Shown: positions 1-8,605 of the stretch, piece by piece | Position numbering within the stretch: the first letter of the stretch is position 1 | Layout: the number at the start of each line of letters is the position of its first letter | NCBI GenBank assembly: GCA_033807775.1 | Contig: CM066314.1 | Coordinates: 98,062,929 to 98,126,928 of the forward strand | Direction of reading: 5' to 3' | Length of the DNA stretch: 64,000 nt | Source: Saussurea involucrata | Taxonomy: Eukaryota > Streptophyta > Magnoliopsida > Asterales > Asteraceae | Translations under genes and position numbers: made by a program | Notes under the pieces: model-generated | The model's database searches: none | The model's input: the letters and a program-made list of their open reading frames with translations, nothing else | What the model was told of the DNA's origin: nothing

Positions 1-594
1 CCGAAAAAGAAAAAGCCTAAGCATCAACCCACAGAGAAGCTGATGAAGAGTGCTTTTGACGCCTTCGTCACACCTAAGCCAAAAGAAGAAGACTAGGCTT
101 ACGGACTCACTCCTCTGTCAACCATGCCCATAAAAGATCCCAAGGATAAACCTTCAGAAGATCGAGTGGCCAAACTAAAAAGTGATTTGGATGCTCTGCG
201 AAAACCCATGCCACCACTTCCTGTTCAATAAAGAAAAATGGAAGAGGTGGTGCAAAAATACTTATACAGCAGAGCAGTCAACGACCCTCTGCCACCATCT
301 ATTCTGCAACCTGACTTTCTTAAAGAGCTACGAGATGACTTCTATAGAAAGAAATCCAAACCCGTCAACCAAGTCTTCTCAAACTCCAAGATCGACAAGG
401 TCATCTACTGCAAGTTGTCCCATACCCATGGAAAAGAGGTTTACTACAACCTCTGTAGAGTCAAGAGGGTAGATAGATCCGAAACCACGTTCTCAGATGC
501 AGATCTGAGAAATCTAAACCTTTATGATCTACCTGATCTTCTAAGTTGGGCAAGGCAGAACTACAACCACAGACTGGAAATCCAAGGAGCTTAT
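1..594 (+). pseudogene. Extra ORF of element A, C-terminal domain, first piece
   Basis: Frame 1 reads from the window edge with TEKLMKSAFDAFVTPKP, matching the same stretch in element B (about residue 1080 of its 1411) and in element C. A TAG at 94-96 stands where relatives have the tryptophan of EEDWAF (TGG to TAG), and a TAA lies at 229-231. A later open stretch begins at ATG 238 (MEEVVQKYLYSR). The frame ends at codon 592-594 (tyrosine), exactly where the LTR of element N begins, and continues after N at 6234. The protein lies between pol and the 3' LTR, the envelope position of Sireviruses, but no signal peptide or membrane helix is visible. Its function is unknown. It is dead here through two stops and the insertion. 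Confidence 0.85.
590..594 (+). repeat. Target site duplication of element N, left copy (CTTAT)
   Basis: CTTAT directly precedes the TGTTAG start of N; the right copy at 6229-6233 is CTTAC, one base different. Five-base duplications are usual for copia elements. Confidence 0.75.
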
Positions 595-1217
595 TGTTAG
601 ATCTAGAGTTTTGTCAAAAACACAACTGTTAAGATCTAATCTGAAGAATCAGAGTTCTGAGTAAGAAGACTCAGAAGTTCTGATCAGAGAATAATGAAAA
701 GATTACAAGTATGGAAGTTGCTCAGAAGACTCAGAAGTTCTGAGTAGAAGACTCAGAAGTTCTGAGTGAGAAATCTCAAAAAGATTCTAAGTGTTGGATT
801 CTGACTAGAAGGTTCAGAGTTCTGAGTAGGAGACTCAGAACTTCTGACTATGAAGACAAATGTTCTGAAGCGCTTATTCAGAAGTATGTTCAGAAGTTCT
901 GAACAACATGTTCAGAACTTATGACTTGGATATTCTGTTACATTCAGGACACGTGTAATTGTTCTATTAGTCTGTTTCTTATATGTACTGTAGCTTTAGC
1001 TATTCTCTACAGTATATATAGGAGTTAGCAACTGTAGCTAACTGAATCTTTGGCTAATCTTTAAAGAATCTTTGATATAATCTTTGGTGAATCCATTTAG
1101 AGAAATTCATTGTAATATCTTGTAATTCACAGATTGTTAATAAATCATATGACCAGTTGCTGTGAATACAATCTTAATTGTTCATATTTGATTGTAAGAG
1201 TGTATCCTGGACTTTCA
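595..1217 (+). repeat. 5' LTR of element N
   Basis: The LTR is 623 bp, starts TGTTAGATC and ends GGACTTTCA. Its U3 part (about 640-920) carries about seven near-palindromic copies of CAGAAGTTCTG, CAGAACTTCTG or CAGAGTTCTG. A CACGTG G-box at 950-955 and a TATATATA box at 1013-1020 follow, then an R/U5-like part. The same sequence recurs at 5606-6228. Confidence 0.95.
950..1020 (+). promoter_or_regulatory. LTR promoter of N: G-box plus TATA box
   Basis: CACGTG at 950-955 lies 63 bp upstream of TATATATA at 1013-1020. CACGTG near a TATA box recurs in the LTRs of A, B, C, D and E here, so it is likely to be a functional part of U3. Confidence 0.6.
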
Positions 1218-1219
1218 AT

Positions 1220-1231
1220 TGGTATCAGAGC
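1220..1231 (+). other. Primer binding site of N (initiator tRNA-Met)
   Basis: TGGTATCAGAGC, two bases after the LTR, is complementary to the 3' end of plant initiator tRNA-Met, the usual copia primer. Confidence 0.9.
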
Positions 1232-1698
1232 CAATCAACAAACAAATTCGTCCAAGAGTGTGTTTGATCGCGTTCTTGAAGTTTCTTGATCAATTCGACA
1301 ATTGATTCCGCTGCTGCTAACAATTCTTGAATTCCTAACAATTCTTGAATTCGTTTCTATCATTGATTCAAGAAATTTGAATTTGTCTTTCTGTTGAATC
1401 GATATCTTACAATCAAGTCATCCAAAGATTTTCTCTCTATGCTGATTAATTCTCGAAATTAAACAGAGATCACCGGTATGTTTTCGAAATTCTTGATTGG
1501 TTTCTTGATCAAAGTGATTATATCTGCTGCATGTTGATTAGTATTCATATTTTTTGTTGAAAAGAAGATTTCATTAATTCATGTACTCTAACTGTTTGAT
1601 GAAATGCATGTGACAGATTTGATTAATTCTTGCATGTTCTAGATTTGTGTTGATTCTCATTTTTGATCATAATTGATATTTGAATTTGTCATTTCATC
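1232..1698 (+). other. Leader of element N
   Basis: This untranslated stretch lies between the primer site and the Gag-like ATG. It is AT-rich, with short repeats of CAATTCTTGAATTC around 1320-1355. No ORF or RNA gene is visible. A dimerisation and packaging signal would be expected here, but I cannot point to one. Confidence 0.4.
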
Positions 1699-2979
1699 AT
1701 GCCTGAGATTGTTGAAGTTTTTGTGAGACCTGCAATTTCTATAACCAGTTCAGACAATTTACAAAAATTAAGTCCTGTAAAAGCAAAAGAAACAATTTCT
1801 GAACCAAAAACTGAGATTGTTCATTTTGAAAGCAAGATTGCTAATCTTCAAGCAAAACAAGACGAAAATGCAAAAGCTATAAAGATTTTGCAAAAAGAGA
1901 AATCTGATTTTCTAAAGGATTTTGAAAAGGTTCAAGAAAACATAAAATTGTTAGAAAAAGAGAATGTTGATTTGAAAGAGAAAGGAAATTTTAGAAGAAA
2001 GATGTTGACAGAGTCTGAAAATAGAATCAAATCATGTGAAATGAAAAATTGTCAACTCTTGAAACAGATCTATGATTTTGAACAAGTACTTATACTTGAA
2101 AGAGTGAAATTTGAGAAAGAGAGAAGAGACTTTCAAACTGAGAGGAAAGGTTTTGAAACAAAGTCTGTTGAATTATCTTTGAAAATTTCTGATTTGGAGA
2201 AAATTCTTGCAAAAGAAAGAAAAGAGTTTGAATGCAAGAAAAATGTTTTTCAAAAAGAAAAGAATGGTTTTGAGAAAAAGAAAACAGGAATGTTAAATGA
2301 GTTTTCTGTAAAAATAAATGAGTTGGAGAAAGAGTTAGAAGATGGAAGGAAAGAGACTGAAAAGAAGAAGGTAAATGGATTTAAAGAAAAATGCTTAAAA
2401 GATGAGTTTGAGAAGGAAAAGAAAGTTTTTCATTTGGAGATAAGGAGGCTTATTAAGAAATTATCTGATTTATCAACTAAAATCATGATAGAGAGGAAGT
2501 CCAAATCTGATTTGCAGTCAAGGTTTGATATGTATGTTAAAAAGTTTAAAGAATTTGAAACAAAAGTTGTTAACAAATCAAATCATAGTTCAAAAGATCA
2601 GATTCGTTCTTCTAATCTGTTTTATGATTCTTCTATTGATAAATCTTATAATTGTTCTTTTAAAAAGATAAAAATGGAATGGAGAGTTAAAGGAACTACT
2701 TCCAAGAAAGAAGTGCCAAAATCAAAGGTTCCTAATTCAAATGTCAAGAAGAACAATACATTTCAAAGAAAATCTTTTGTTAAACATGATGTGATTTATT
2801 CTGTAAATCAATTAGTCAGAATTGCACAAAAGAAACTTTGTTGTTCATATTGTGGGACTGATGATTTTGTGAACAAGAATTTTATTCAGCACTGGTATGG
2901 TTCTTATAGAATATCTGCATATACCACTGCACCTAACAAACCTGGACCCAAGTTCATATGGGTACCAAAGTCAACTTAA
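1699..2979 (+). CDS. Gag-like coiled-coil protein of element N (C-terminal half of Gag), 426 aa
   Basis: An intact ORF starts at ATG 1699. Residues about 35-290 are a long lysine/glutamate-rich coiled coil with heptad-like repeats (KEKSDF, KERRDF, KERKEF). A degenerate zinc knuckle, CCSYCG followed by a late histidine and lacking its last cysteine, lies near residue 375. The C-terminus KFIWVPKST matches the WVPK end of Gag in B, D and E, where protease follows. The N-terminal Gag domain and first zinc knuckle of full-length relatives are absent. It may assemble with a relative's Gag in particles, in trans. The intact frame in an element with no pol suggests the product is used. Both the start and the TAA stop look genuine. 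Confidence 0.85.
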   Translation: MPEIVEVFVRPAISITSSDNLQKLSPVKAKETISEPKTEIVHFESKIANLQAKQDENAKAIKILQKEKSDFLKDFEKVQENIKLLEKENVDLKEKGNFRRKMLTESENRIKSCEMKNCQLLKQIYDFEQVLILERVKFEKERRDFQTERKGFETKSVELSLKISDLEKILAKERKEFECKKNVFQKEKNGFEKKKTGMLNEFSVKINELEKELEDGRKETEKKKVNGFKEKCLKDEFEKEKKVFHLEIRRLIKKLSDLSTKIMIERKSKSDLQSRFDMYVKKFKEFETKVVNKSNHSSKDQIRSSNLFYDSSIDKSYNCSFKKIKMEWRVKGTTSKKEVPKSKVPNSNVKKNNTFQRKSFVKHDVIYSVNQLVRIAQKKLCCSYCGTDDFVNKNFIQHWYGSYRISAYTTAPNKPGPKFIWVPKST

Positions 2980-2991
2980 TCTGTTTTGTAG
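2965..2991 (+). promoter_or_regulatory. Splice-acceptor-like string after the gag stop of N
   Basis: The stop TAA at 2977-2979 is followed at once by TCTGTTTTGTAG and then G, a pyrimidine-rich run ending in AG at 2991. The same layout follows the gag stop in B (ends 38121), D (ends 55613) and E (ends 18629). Confidence 0.45.
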
Positions 2992-3070
2992 GTTATTCAT
3001 GTGTAGAGATGAATGAATGATCCATACCGACACATGACTGAAAACAGATGTTGTGCTTAATTGAGAATTT

Positions 3071-3914
3071 TGACTTTTGGATAATTCAGTCCAAAACTCG
3101 GTCTGAATGTAATTATGGATTTCTAATTCATATAGATCAATTTGTTGATTTTGAAGATTTTTTTTGAAAAAGTTCTGTTTGCTATGAGGTTATCGAACTC
3201 ATAGATGTGAGTGTTTTTTGTAGAAAACATTTCCAGAGAATGTGTTCAGAATCACATTTTAAGCAACCCTGCAAATTTTGGTTGAAAAATTCTGATTTTT
3301 GAGCAAGTTATGGTGATTTGAAGTTCAGAATGTTCAAAAATCACAAAATCCAAACATTTTTCTAAGGCATTTTCTCTGGATAGTTTTATCAGAATTCTGA
3401 CTCTGTTACTCAGAAGTTCTGACTCTACTACTCAGAAGTTCTGACTCTACTACTCAGAATTCTGACTCAACTAATCAGAATTCTGACTCTGATACTTAGA
3501 ATTTTGAACAAGTTACTCAGACTTCTGACTATACTACTCAGAATTCTGACTCAACTAATCAGAATTCTGACTCTGATACTTAGAATTTTGAACAAGTTAC
3601 TCAGAATTCTTACTTTTCTACTCAGAATTCTGACTCAACTACTCAGAATTTGGATTTTTGATATCTAATGAGGAATCATCGAAGATGATTACCAAAATCT
3701 CTTGATTTTGCAGGATTATCTTGATTTGAGAGGGAATATTGTCTCAAAATTTGATCTGATTGTTTCAAGATGAAGTTCAAAACCCGTGCTTCAACGTTTT
3801 AGGCTTTTGAACATATCAGTTCAAAACCCGTACTTAAATGACAATGGCTTCTGAATAATTCAGTTCAGGATCCGTACTTCAGAGACAAAGACTTCTAAAC
3901 AAATCAGTTTAGAA
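3071..3914 (+). other. Covarying hairpin series in element N
   Basis: At least four short inverted repeats share one plan. TTTTGGAT/GTCCAAAA sits at 3075-3082/3089-3096, TTTTGAAC/GTTCAAAA at 3805-3812/3819-3826, CTGAAT/GTTCAG at 3851-3856/3863-3868, and CTAAAC/GTTTAG at 3895-3900/3907-3912. Each encloses a 6-nt loop of the type A-N-N-T-C-A (AATTCA, ATATCA, AAATCA), with RGCTT or GACTT before and ACTCG or ACCCG after. Stems differ but both arms change together. An equivalent array lies after gag in element B (38129-38390). Confidence 0.7.
3386..3661 (+). repeat. Tandem array of CAGAATTCTG / CAGAAGTTCTG units
   Basis: About a dozen units of roughly 20 bp, each a palindrome CAGAATTCTG or near-palindrome CAGAAGTTCTG plus a spacer such as ACTCTACTACT. 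A higher-order duplication is visible, since the block from about 3463 recurs at about 3544. The motif is the same as in the LTRs of N. Confidence 0.9.
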
Positions 3915-4368
3915 CTCATATTTCTCAGGTGATATCCTTAACTGTCATATTTTTATGTTTCAAGGAACAAGTGGTGAAAGGTAACATTGCATTACGTTTA
4001 TTTCTATTGCTTTGAATGTTTGAATCTTAACAAATTTAATTCAATGATATGAATTTTTTTTAATTTTCATTCAATGAATAAATGTGTGTCAAAGAGTGAT
4101 TTTACAAGTATTTTGTATTATCTGAGCTATATTTGTTTCAACTTTCACTTTTGAATTAAATCGAAAGGTAAGAAAAACATGAATGAAATTATGCCGAATG
4201 CTCAATGTTATGAAATCTATACTTATATAGAATATAATGCTCAAAAAGCCTAAATGTCAGAATGATGGATGGAAACGAAAATATGGGGGAAGTACTACGT
4301 TTTAGTACCAAGTGATTGAGATGAAATATAAATATATATAAAATCATTTAGTTTGAAAGTTTGTACCT

Positions 4369-4650
4369 GTGGCCTTTCTGGTTTGGGAGAGTAAGTCCTA
4401 AGGGGTGCTTGTCATCTAGTCCCTAAGATCAACTGGTCTGGGATCGGCTGACCCAAATCCTGCAAAGAACCAGATAGAAAGCCATGTTCTACTGGTACAA
4501 ATGGGTTTAAGATATATCGATGTGGCCTTTCTGGTTTGGGAAATTAAGTTCCAAGGGGTGCTTGTCACCTAGCACCTAAGACCAACTGGTCTAGGATATG
4601 CTGACCCAAATCCTGCTATAAAACCAGATAGAAAGTCATGTTTAACGATG
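4369..4650 (+). repeat. Imperfect tandem duplication, period 153 bp, in element N
   Basis: GTGGCCTTTCTGGTTTGGGA begins at 4369 and again at 4522. Both copies run on with AAGGGGTGCTTGTCA, CCAACTGGTCT-like and CTGACCCAAATCCTGC strings. Coding potential was not seen; 3915-4368 and 4751-5180 are AT-rich non-coding sequence without recognisable features. Confidence 0.85.
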
Positions 4651-4675
4651 TATCTTATTTTTACTAAACTTTTTG

Positions 4676-4750
4676 ATTAAAAGATGCCAATGTGCACAAA
4701 ATTAAAAGATGTCAATGAGCACAAAATTAAAAGATGCCAATGAGCACACA
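4676..4750 (+). repeat. Three tandem 25-bp units in element N
   Basis: Units start at 4676, 4701 and 4726, each ATTAAAAGATG followed by YCAATGWGCACA. They differ at one or two bases. Confidence 0.9.
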
Positions 4751-5180
4751 TCTCTTGAAACTTTGGGAAAATTCAAAGTCGCAATAAACTTGTAAATTTG
4801 TGAAAATCCTGCTTTTGGACAAATAGTGTAAGTAGAGCAAAGTATTCTTATATGTTTTAGAATTGCATATTCTTGAAGCTAATCATATTTCGCATGCTAA
4901 GCACACCAAATAGATTTAATAAAGAGATTGAAACTGAACATTTTTAACTCGATATGCAATGATGACTTGTATTTGAATCCAAACACATGCATTTGATTTC
5001 ATTTGATTGAAAAATCTGATAAATTTCATTAAGTTGGATTTCTTTTGTAAAGTTTTCAAATGATCAAATGTTAGTAGTTATCAAGTGTAGTTCAGTAAAT
5101 CTTATTCTCCTTGTATAAATGTTTTCATTAAAGCACTATATTTGAAATGAATAATTTTAATGAAATATATGCATACTTTC

Positions 5181-5604
5181 AGGGGGAGAAAACAAATTGC
5201 TCCATAATTCTTATTTTGAGGGGGAGCAAGGTTATTCATTAAGGAGGAGAAAAAGCATAGACTTCATTCGAAGAAAAAGCATCGCTAAAGTTTTGAAAAA
5301 CAAGGGGGAGAAAAGCTAAAGATTTTGAAGATGATTTTGCTTTCCAAAACTTTAGGGGGAGAAAAGCTAAAGATAAGATTTGTCATTTCAAGGGGGAGCA
5401 AAGAAAAAGCAAATATGTAACAGAAATCAATTTGGAAATCGTTGCTGCTGCTGATTAAAGACTGACCAGAAGTTGTTAACTCAGATTATTCAGAATTCTG
5501 AGCAAAAGTTGTCAAAGCATTCAGAAGAGCTCCTTCTGAAGATTGTTCCTGCTCTAAGAATCTGATGATGAAAAGTACAAGTGTGTTTGACAAAAAGGGG
5601 GAGA
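5181..5604 (+). other. Cluster of polypurine tracts of element N
   Basis: AGGGGGAG occurs at 5181, 5219, 5303, 5354 and 5391, and the final tract AAAAAGGGGGAGAT (about 5593-5605) abuts the 3' LTR. The last is the plus-strand primer; repeated copies upstream are a reported Sirevirus trait. Palindromes CAGAATTCTG and related strings lie between (about 5465-5560). Confidence 0.8.
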
Positions 5605-5605
5605 T

Positions 5606-6228
5606 TGTTAGATCTAGAGTTTTGTCAAAAACACAACTGTTAAGATCTAATCTGAAGAATCAGAGTTCTGAGTAAGAAGACTCAGAAGTTCTGATCAGAG
5701 AATAATGAAAAGATTACAAGTATGGAAGTTGCTCAGAAGACTCAGAAGTTCTGAGTAGAAGACTCAGAAGTTCTGAGTGAGAAATCTCAAAAAGATTCTA
5801 AGTGTTGGATTCTGACTAGAAGGTTCAGAGTTCTGAGTAGGAGACTCAGAACTTCTGACTATGAAGACAAATGTTCTGAAGCGCTTATTCAGAAGTATGT
5901 TCAGAAGTTCTGAACAACATGTTCAGAACTTATGACTTGGATATTCTGTTACATTCAGGACACGTGTAATTGTTCTATTAGTCTGTTTCTTATATGTACT
6001 GTAGCTTTAGCTATTCTCTACAGTATATATAGGAGTTAGCAACTGTAGCTAACTGAATCTTTGGCTAATCTTTAAAGAATCTTTGATATAATCTTTGGTG
6101 AATCCATTTAGAGAAATTCATTGTAATATCTTGTAATTCACAGATTGTTAATAAATCATATGACCAGTTGCTGTGAATACAATCTTAATTGTTCATATTT
6201 GATTGTAAGAGTGTATCCTGGACTTTCA
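5606..6228 (+). repeat. 3' LTR of element N
   Basis: The LTR is 623 bp and appears identical to 595-1217, with G-box at 5961-5966 and TATATATA at 6024-6031. It is followed by CTTAC (6229-6233), the right target duplication. Confidence 0.95.
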
Positions 6229-6668
6229 CTTACCGTGAAATAAGGAAGACTATACGCGAAAGACTTATGATATACAGCATGACAGACTTCCAATTGGGAC
6301 TCGATCTTGGAGTACATAGACTAAATCTTCCACCACCAGAAGATGAATGCCCACCTTCTGCCAGACCAAACTCAATCCTCACATTTCCAAAGGTTGGGTA
6401 TGTCTACAGAAATCCCCAAGGAAAACTGAAGTTGTTCCTAGAGGTTGATAGTCAGAATTATACTACAAAGTCTCTGATTGAATTCAGAAGCAACCTCATG
6501 GAGCACAGAGGAACAGAGTTCATGAATCAAGCACTTGCCGACAGACTAATAGAGGTCATCGACTCTGTCATCAACTTTAGAAACCTCTGCAATAATATAT
6601 ACCGTGAACTCAAAGGTGGAGGAATCGGAGGACACATAATCGACGACTTCCCACATGCCAGAATCTGA
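6229..6668 (+). pseudogene. Extra ORF of element A, C-terminal domain, second piece
   Basis: After one copy of the target duplication (6229-6233) the frame of 1-594 resumes at 6234 with REIRKTIRERLMIYSM, matching RVLRKAMREKLLIYSM in B. It runs to the natural C-terminus DDFPHARI and stop at 6666-6668. Further matches to B and C are LPPPEDECPPSARPNSI (B: RPPEDFCPPNAIPNSI) and the stretch around EHRGTEFMNQALADRLIEVID. The apparent upstream start at 6189 lies inside the LTR of N and is not genuine. The fit of both pieces shows the site before N arrived. Confidence 0.88.
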
Positions 6669-6845
6669 TATCCTCAACCTTCCTCTGTAAATTTTTCTTT
6701 CATTATGTAATCAGGTGTAAGTGCCTCTGGCATAACTTTATATGAAAGAAACGCTTCTACAGAGGTCAAATACCTCTTGTCGTGTCCTTAGCTTAGAAAA
6801 CCATGCATTTTCCAAATTTTTATTTTTCAATACCTAGGGGGAGAT
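6669..6845 (+). other. 3' untranslated region and polypurine tract of A
   Basis: The spacer after the extra ORF contains TGCCTCTGGCATAA, also found after the same ORF in B (about 44121) and, inverted, in C (about 32080). The tract AGGGGGAG at 6836-6843 directly precedes the LTR. Confidence 0.75.
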
Positions 6846-7543
6846 TGTTAGCTCCAACTTCTATGTAAAGAAGTATTGAAAAATAGGCTAAGTGTAAAAC
6901 ATCGACAGAGCCTCTGCCAAGACACCGAGAGAAGACTCTACAGAAGATATTCACAGACGACAAGGCCACTGAGCCTCTGCCACACTTGACCGAGCCTCTG
7001 TGGTATTGAAGACTTAGAAGACATTGAAGAATGAAGATAAAGGCAAAGACATCCATGCCTCTCACGTGCCTCTGATGTACGAAGATCCTGAAGATCATTC
7101 GTACAAGGCGTGCCCTGCCATCTCCACGTATCAACCTTTGATGGGTTACAGCATTAGCAAAAAATGGCGCACTACATTAACGTTGTACCTGTTGCAGATT
7201 CACGAATTTGTCTTGTACCCTTAGTACCTTTTGTCTGAATCTTGTCCCTTGTAGTTTAGTATAAATAGAAGGCTCATGTTTAGCTATTACATAATCTTTG
7301 CATGACACACACTCCTTTAGAGAAGAATTCATATTATACCTTCGGTGTTCTTGGTGTTCTTGGTTAATCAATATACAGTGAATTATTGAGTTAATCTTTT
7401 GTGTTATTATTATATCACGTATTTGATTGTGTGTTATTTCTACCAAGTAATCTTCTCTTGTTCTGTAAAAAATGCTTCCGCATATATAAATCTATTTAGA
7501 ACTTGAGAGATTAATATCATTGTTGAGTAAATCGGGATCAACA
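6846..7543 (+). repeat. 3' LTR of element A
   Basis: The LTR is 698 bp, starting TGTTAGCTCCAA and ending GGGATCAACA. It contains several GCCTCTG motif copies, CACGTG at 7063-7068 and TATAAATA at 7260-7267. Its start resembles the LTRs of B and C (TGTTAGCTCCAA). Confidence 0.85.
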
Positions 7544-8605
7544 AAAAGCTCCCCCACCCTCGTCGTCGGGGGTGAAGAAGTCCAAGACGGTTCTCCGGAG
7601 GGAACCGTCATCAAAGGGCGGTGCCTCGTCTGGGGTCGCCACCGCTGAGAAGACGAAGACGCCACCACGAGTCATCGATGCGACTCCTGTGAGTGTGCCC
7701 CCTCCTATGCTTGAAGAAGTCGGTTCCTCTCCCTCGTCAGTCGATAAGGGAAAATACAAGAGGACAGAGGAGTTCAGTGGCGTTATGACGGTGAATTTTA
7801 CAATGCCGTCAAACTTTATGGCCGAGGAAGAGATGGATAGCGACAAGATCTTCCCCGATCTGGAGAAATTTCTCCTTCCATCCTTCAAGGGACAGTTGGA
7901 GGGCGTCACGGTCAATGACATAGGATCGTACGATCCGTCTGTCTTAAGCATTTTGCCGTTTTATGCTTTTTCTAATGTTCTTATTTTCATGCGCTGCAGG
8001 CATTCCAAACTTCCCTTTGCTTGTATGCCCACATGGATAAAATCCGTAGGGTTACTCCTGTTGCTATATAGAAAATGCACAAGGCACAGGAGGAAGCCCG
8101 TATGGCGAGGGATCAGGAGAAGCTAGCGAGGGAAAGGGTCGAGCGTTATTCGACGAAACTTGCCGAAGTCAAAGACTTTTACGCGGCATCGTTGAGAGTG
8201 AAGGAAGACCTTCAGCGTCTTATGAAGGAGACCCTTGAGAAATCTGCTGCGACTGAGGCAGAGTTACGAGTGACTAAGGGCTCCTTTGTCGAGAGCAAAA
8301 AACAGGTCGAGGACCTTAAGTCGCTCGTCGAGGTGAAGGAGGAGAAGATCACATTCTTAGAGCAGCGTCTTCAATCGTTTGAGGCTCTAACCCGTCTGAG
8401 GGTTCGAGCGGAGATTTTGCGTCGCTATTTGCTGGGGTTAAACCCTATGGCCAGGGCCGAAGAGTAGGTGAAAACCTTCTTAGAGCAAGTCGAGGACGAG
8501 GATGAACTCGACCAAGAGGACAAGCTCAAAAAGGAGGACCCGACAGACGCGGCGGTCGATGTAACTGGCGATGAGGAGGTCGCTGAGGACTCTCCTCTGC
8601 CTTGA
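7544..8605 (+). pseudogene. Antisense ORF of the Tat element, first copy (truncated 5')
   Basis: The frame is open from the LTR edge of A (no start codon), so the 5' end is cut. Exon 1 (7544-7952) encodes a Pro/Ser/Lys-rich head, then VMTVNFTMPSNF and DKIFPDLEKFLLPSFKGQ, which align with the second copy at 12823. Exon 2 (8000-8605) begins AFQTSLCLYAHMDKIRRV and continues as a coiled coil (HKAQEEARMARDQEKLARE), then an acidic tail. In-frame TAG codons occur just before MHKAQEE and at 8465-8467. A likely intron at 7953-7999 ends GCTGCAG, but the donor is degenerate. The gene runs antisense to gag-pol. Its function is unknown. Confidence 0.65.

Larger units (their letters stand above)
595..6228 (+). 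mobile_element. Element N: complete non-autonomous Ty1/copia (Sirevirus-like) retrotransposon without pol
   Basis: Two 623-bp LTRs bound a 4.4-kb interior. Features in order: primer binding site, leader, one intact 426-aa coiled-coil Gag-like ORF, hairpins, tandem repeats, a cluster of AGGGGGAG tracts and the 3' LTR. No protease, integrase, reverse transcriptase or extra ORF is present in any frame, so it must depend on enzymes from relatives. The two LTRs look identical by eye, which points to a very recent insertion. It lies in the extra ORF of element A, same strand, with a near-perfect 5-bp target duplication (CTTAT/CTTAC). Confidence 0.93.
1..7543 (+). mobile_element. Element A: Sirevirus-type Ty1/copia retrotransposon, 3' part, split by element N
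   Basis: Only the 3' end lies in the window: the C-terminal part of the extra ORF (1-594 and 6234-6668), a polypurine tract (6836-6843) and the 3' LTR (6846-7543). A complete second retrotransposon (N) sits inside the ORF. On its right, A abuts an antisense ORF of a Tat gypsy element that is cut in mid-frame, so A itself probably inserted into that ORF; the base run AAAAG at 7544-7548 would be one copy of its target duplication. The 5' end is outside the window and cannot be tested. Assignment to the Sirevirus type rests on the extra ORF, the AGGGGGAG tract and the similarity to elements B and C. Confidence 0.85.

Noticed and set aside
640..920. Heat-shock elements in the LTR of N (repeats of AGAAGTTCT)
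   Set aside because: A heat-shock element needs alternating GAA and TTC at 5-bp spacing (GAAnnTTC). Here the spacing is GAAGTTC or GAATTC, one or two bases too short.
3386..3661. CRISPR-like array
   Set aside because: Units are short palindromes with short, repeated spacers inside a plant retrotransposon; no unique spacers and no cas genes.
6189..6233. Start codon at 6189 for the second piece of the extra ORF of A
   Set aside because: It lies in the 3' LTR of N; the frame only became open there through the insertion.
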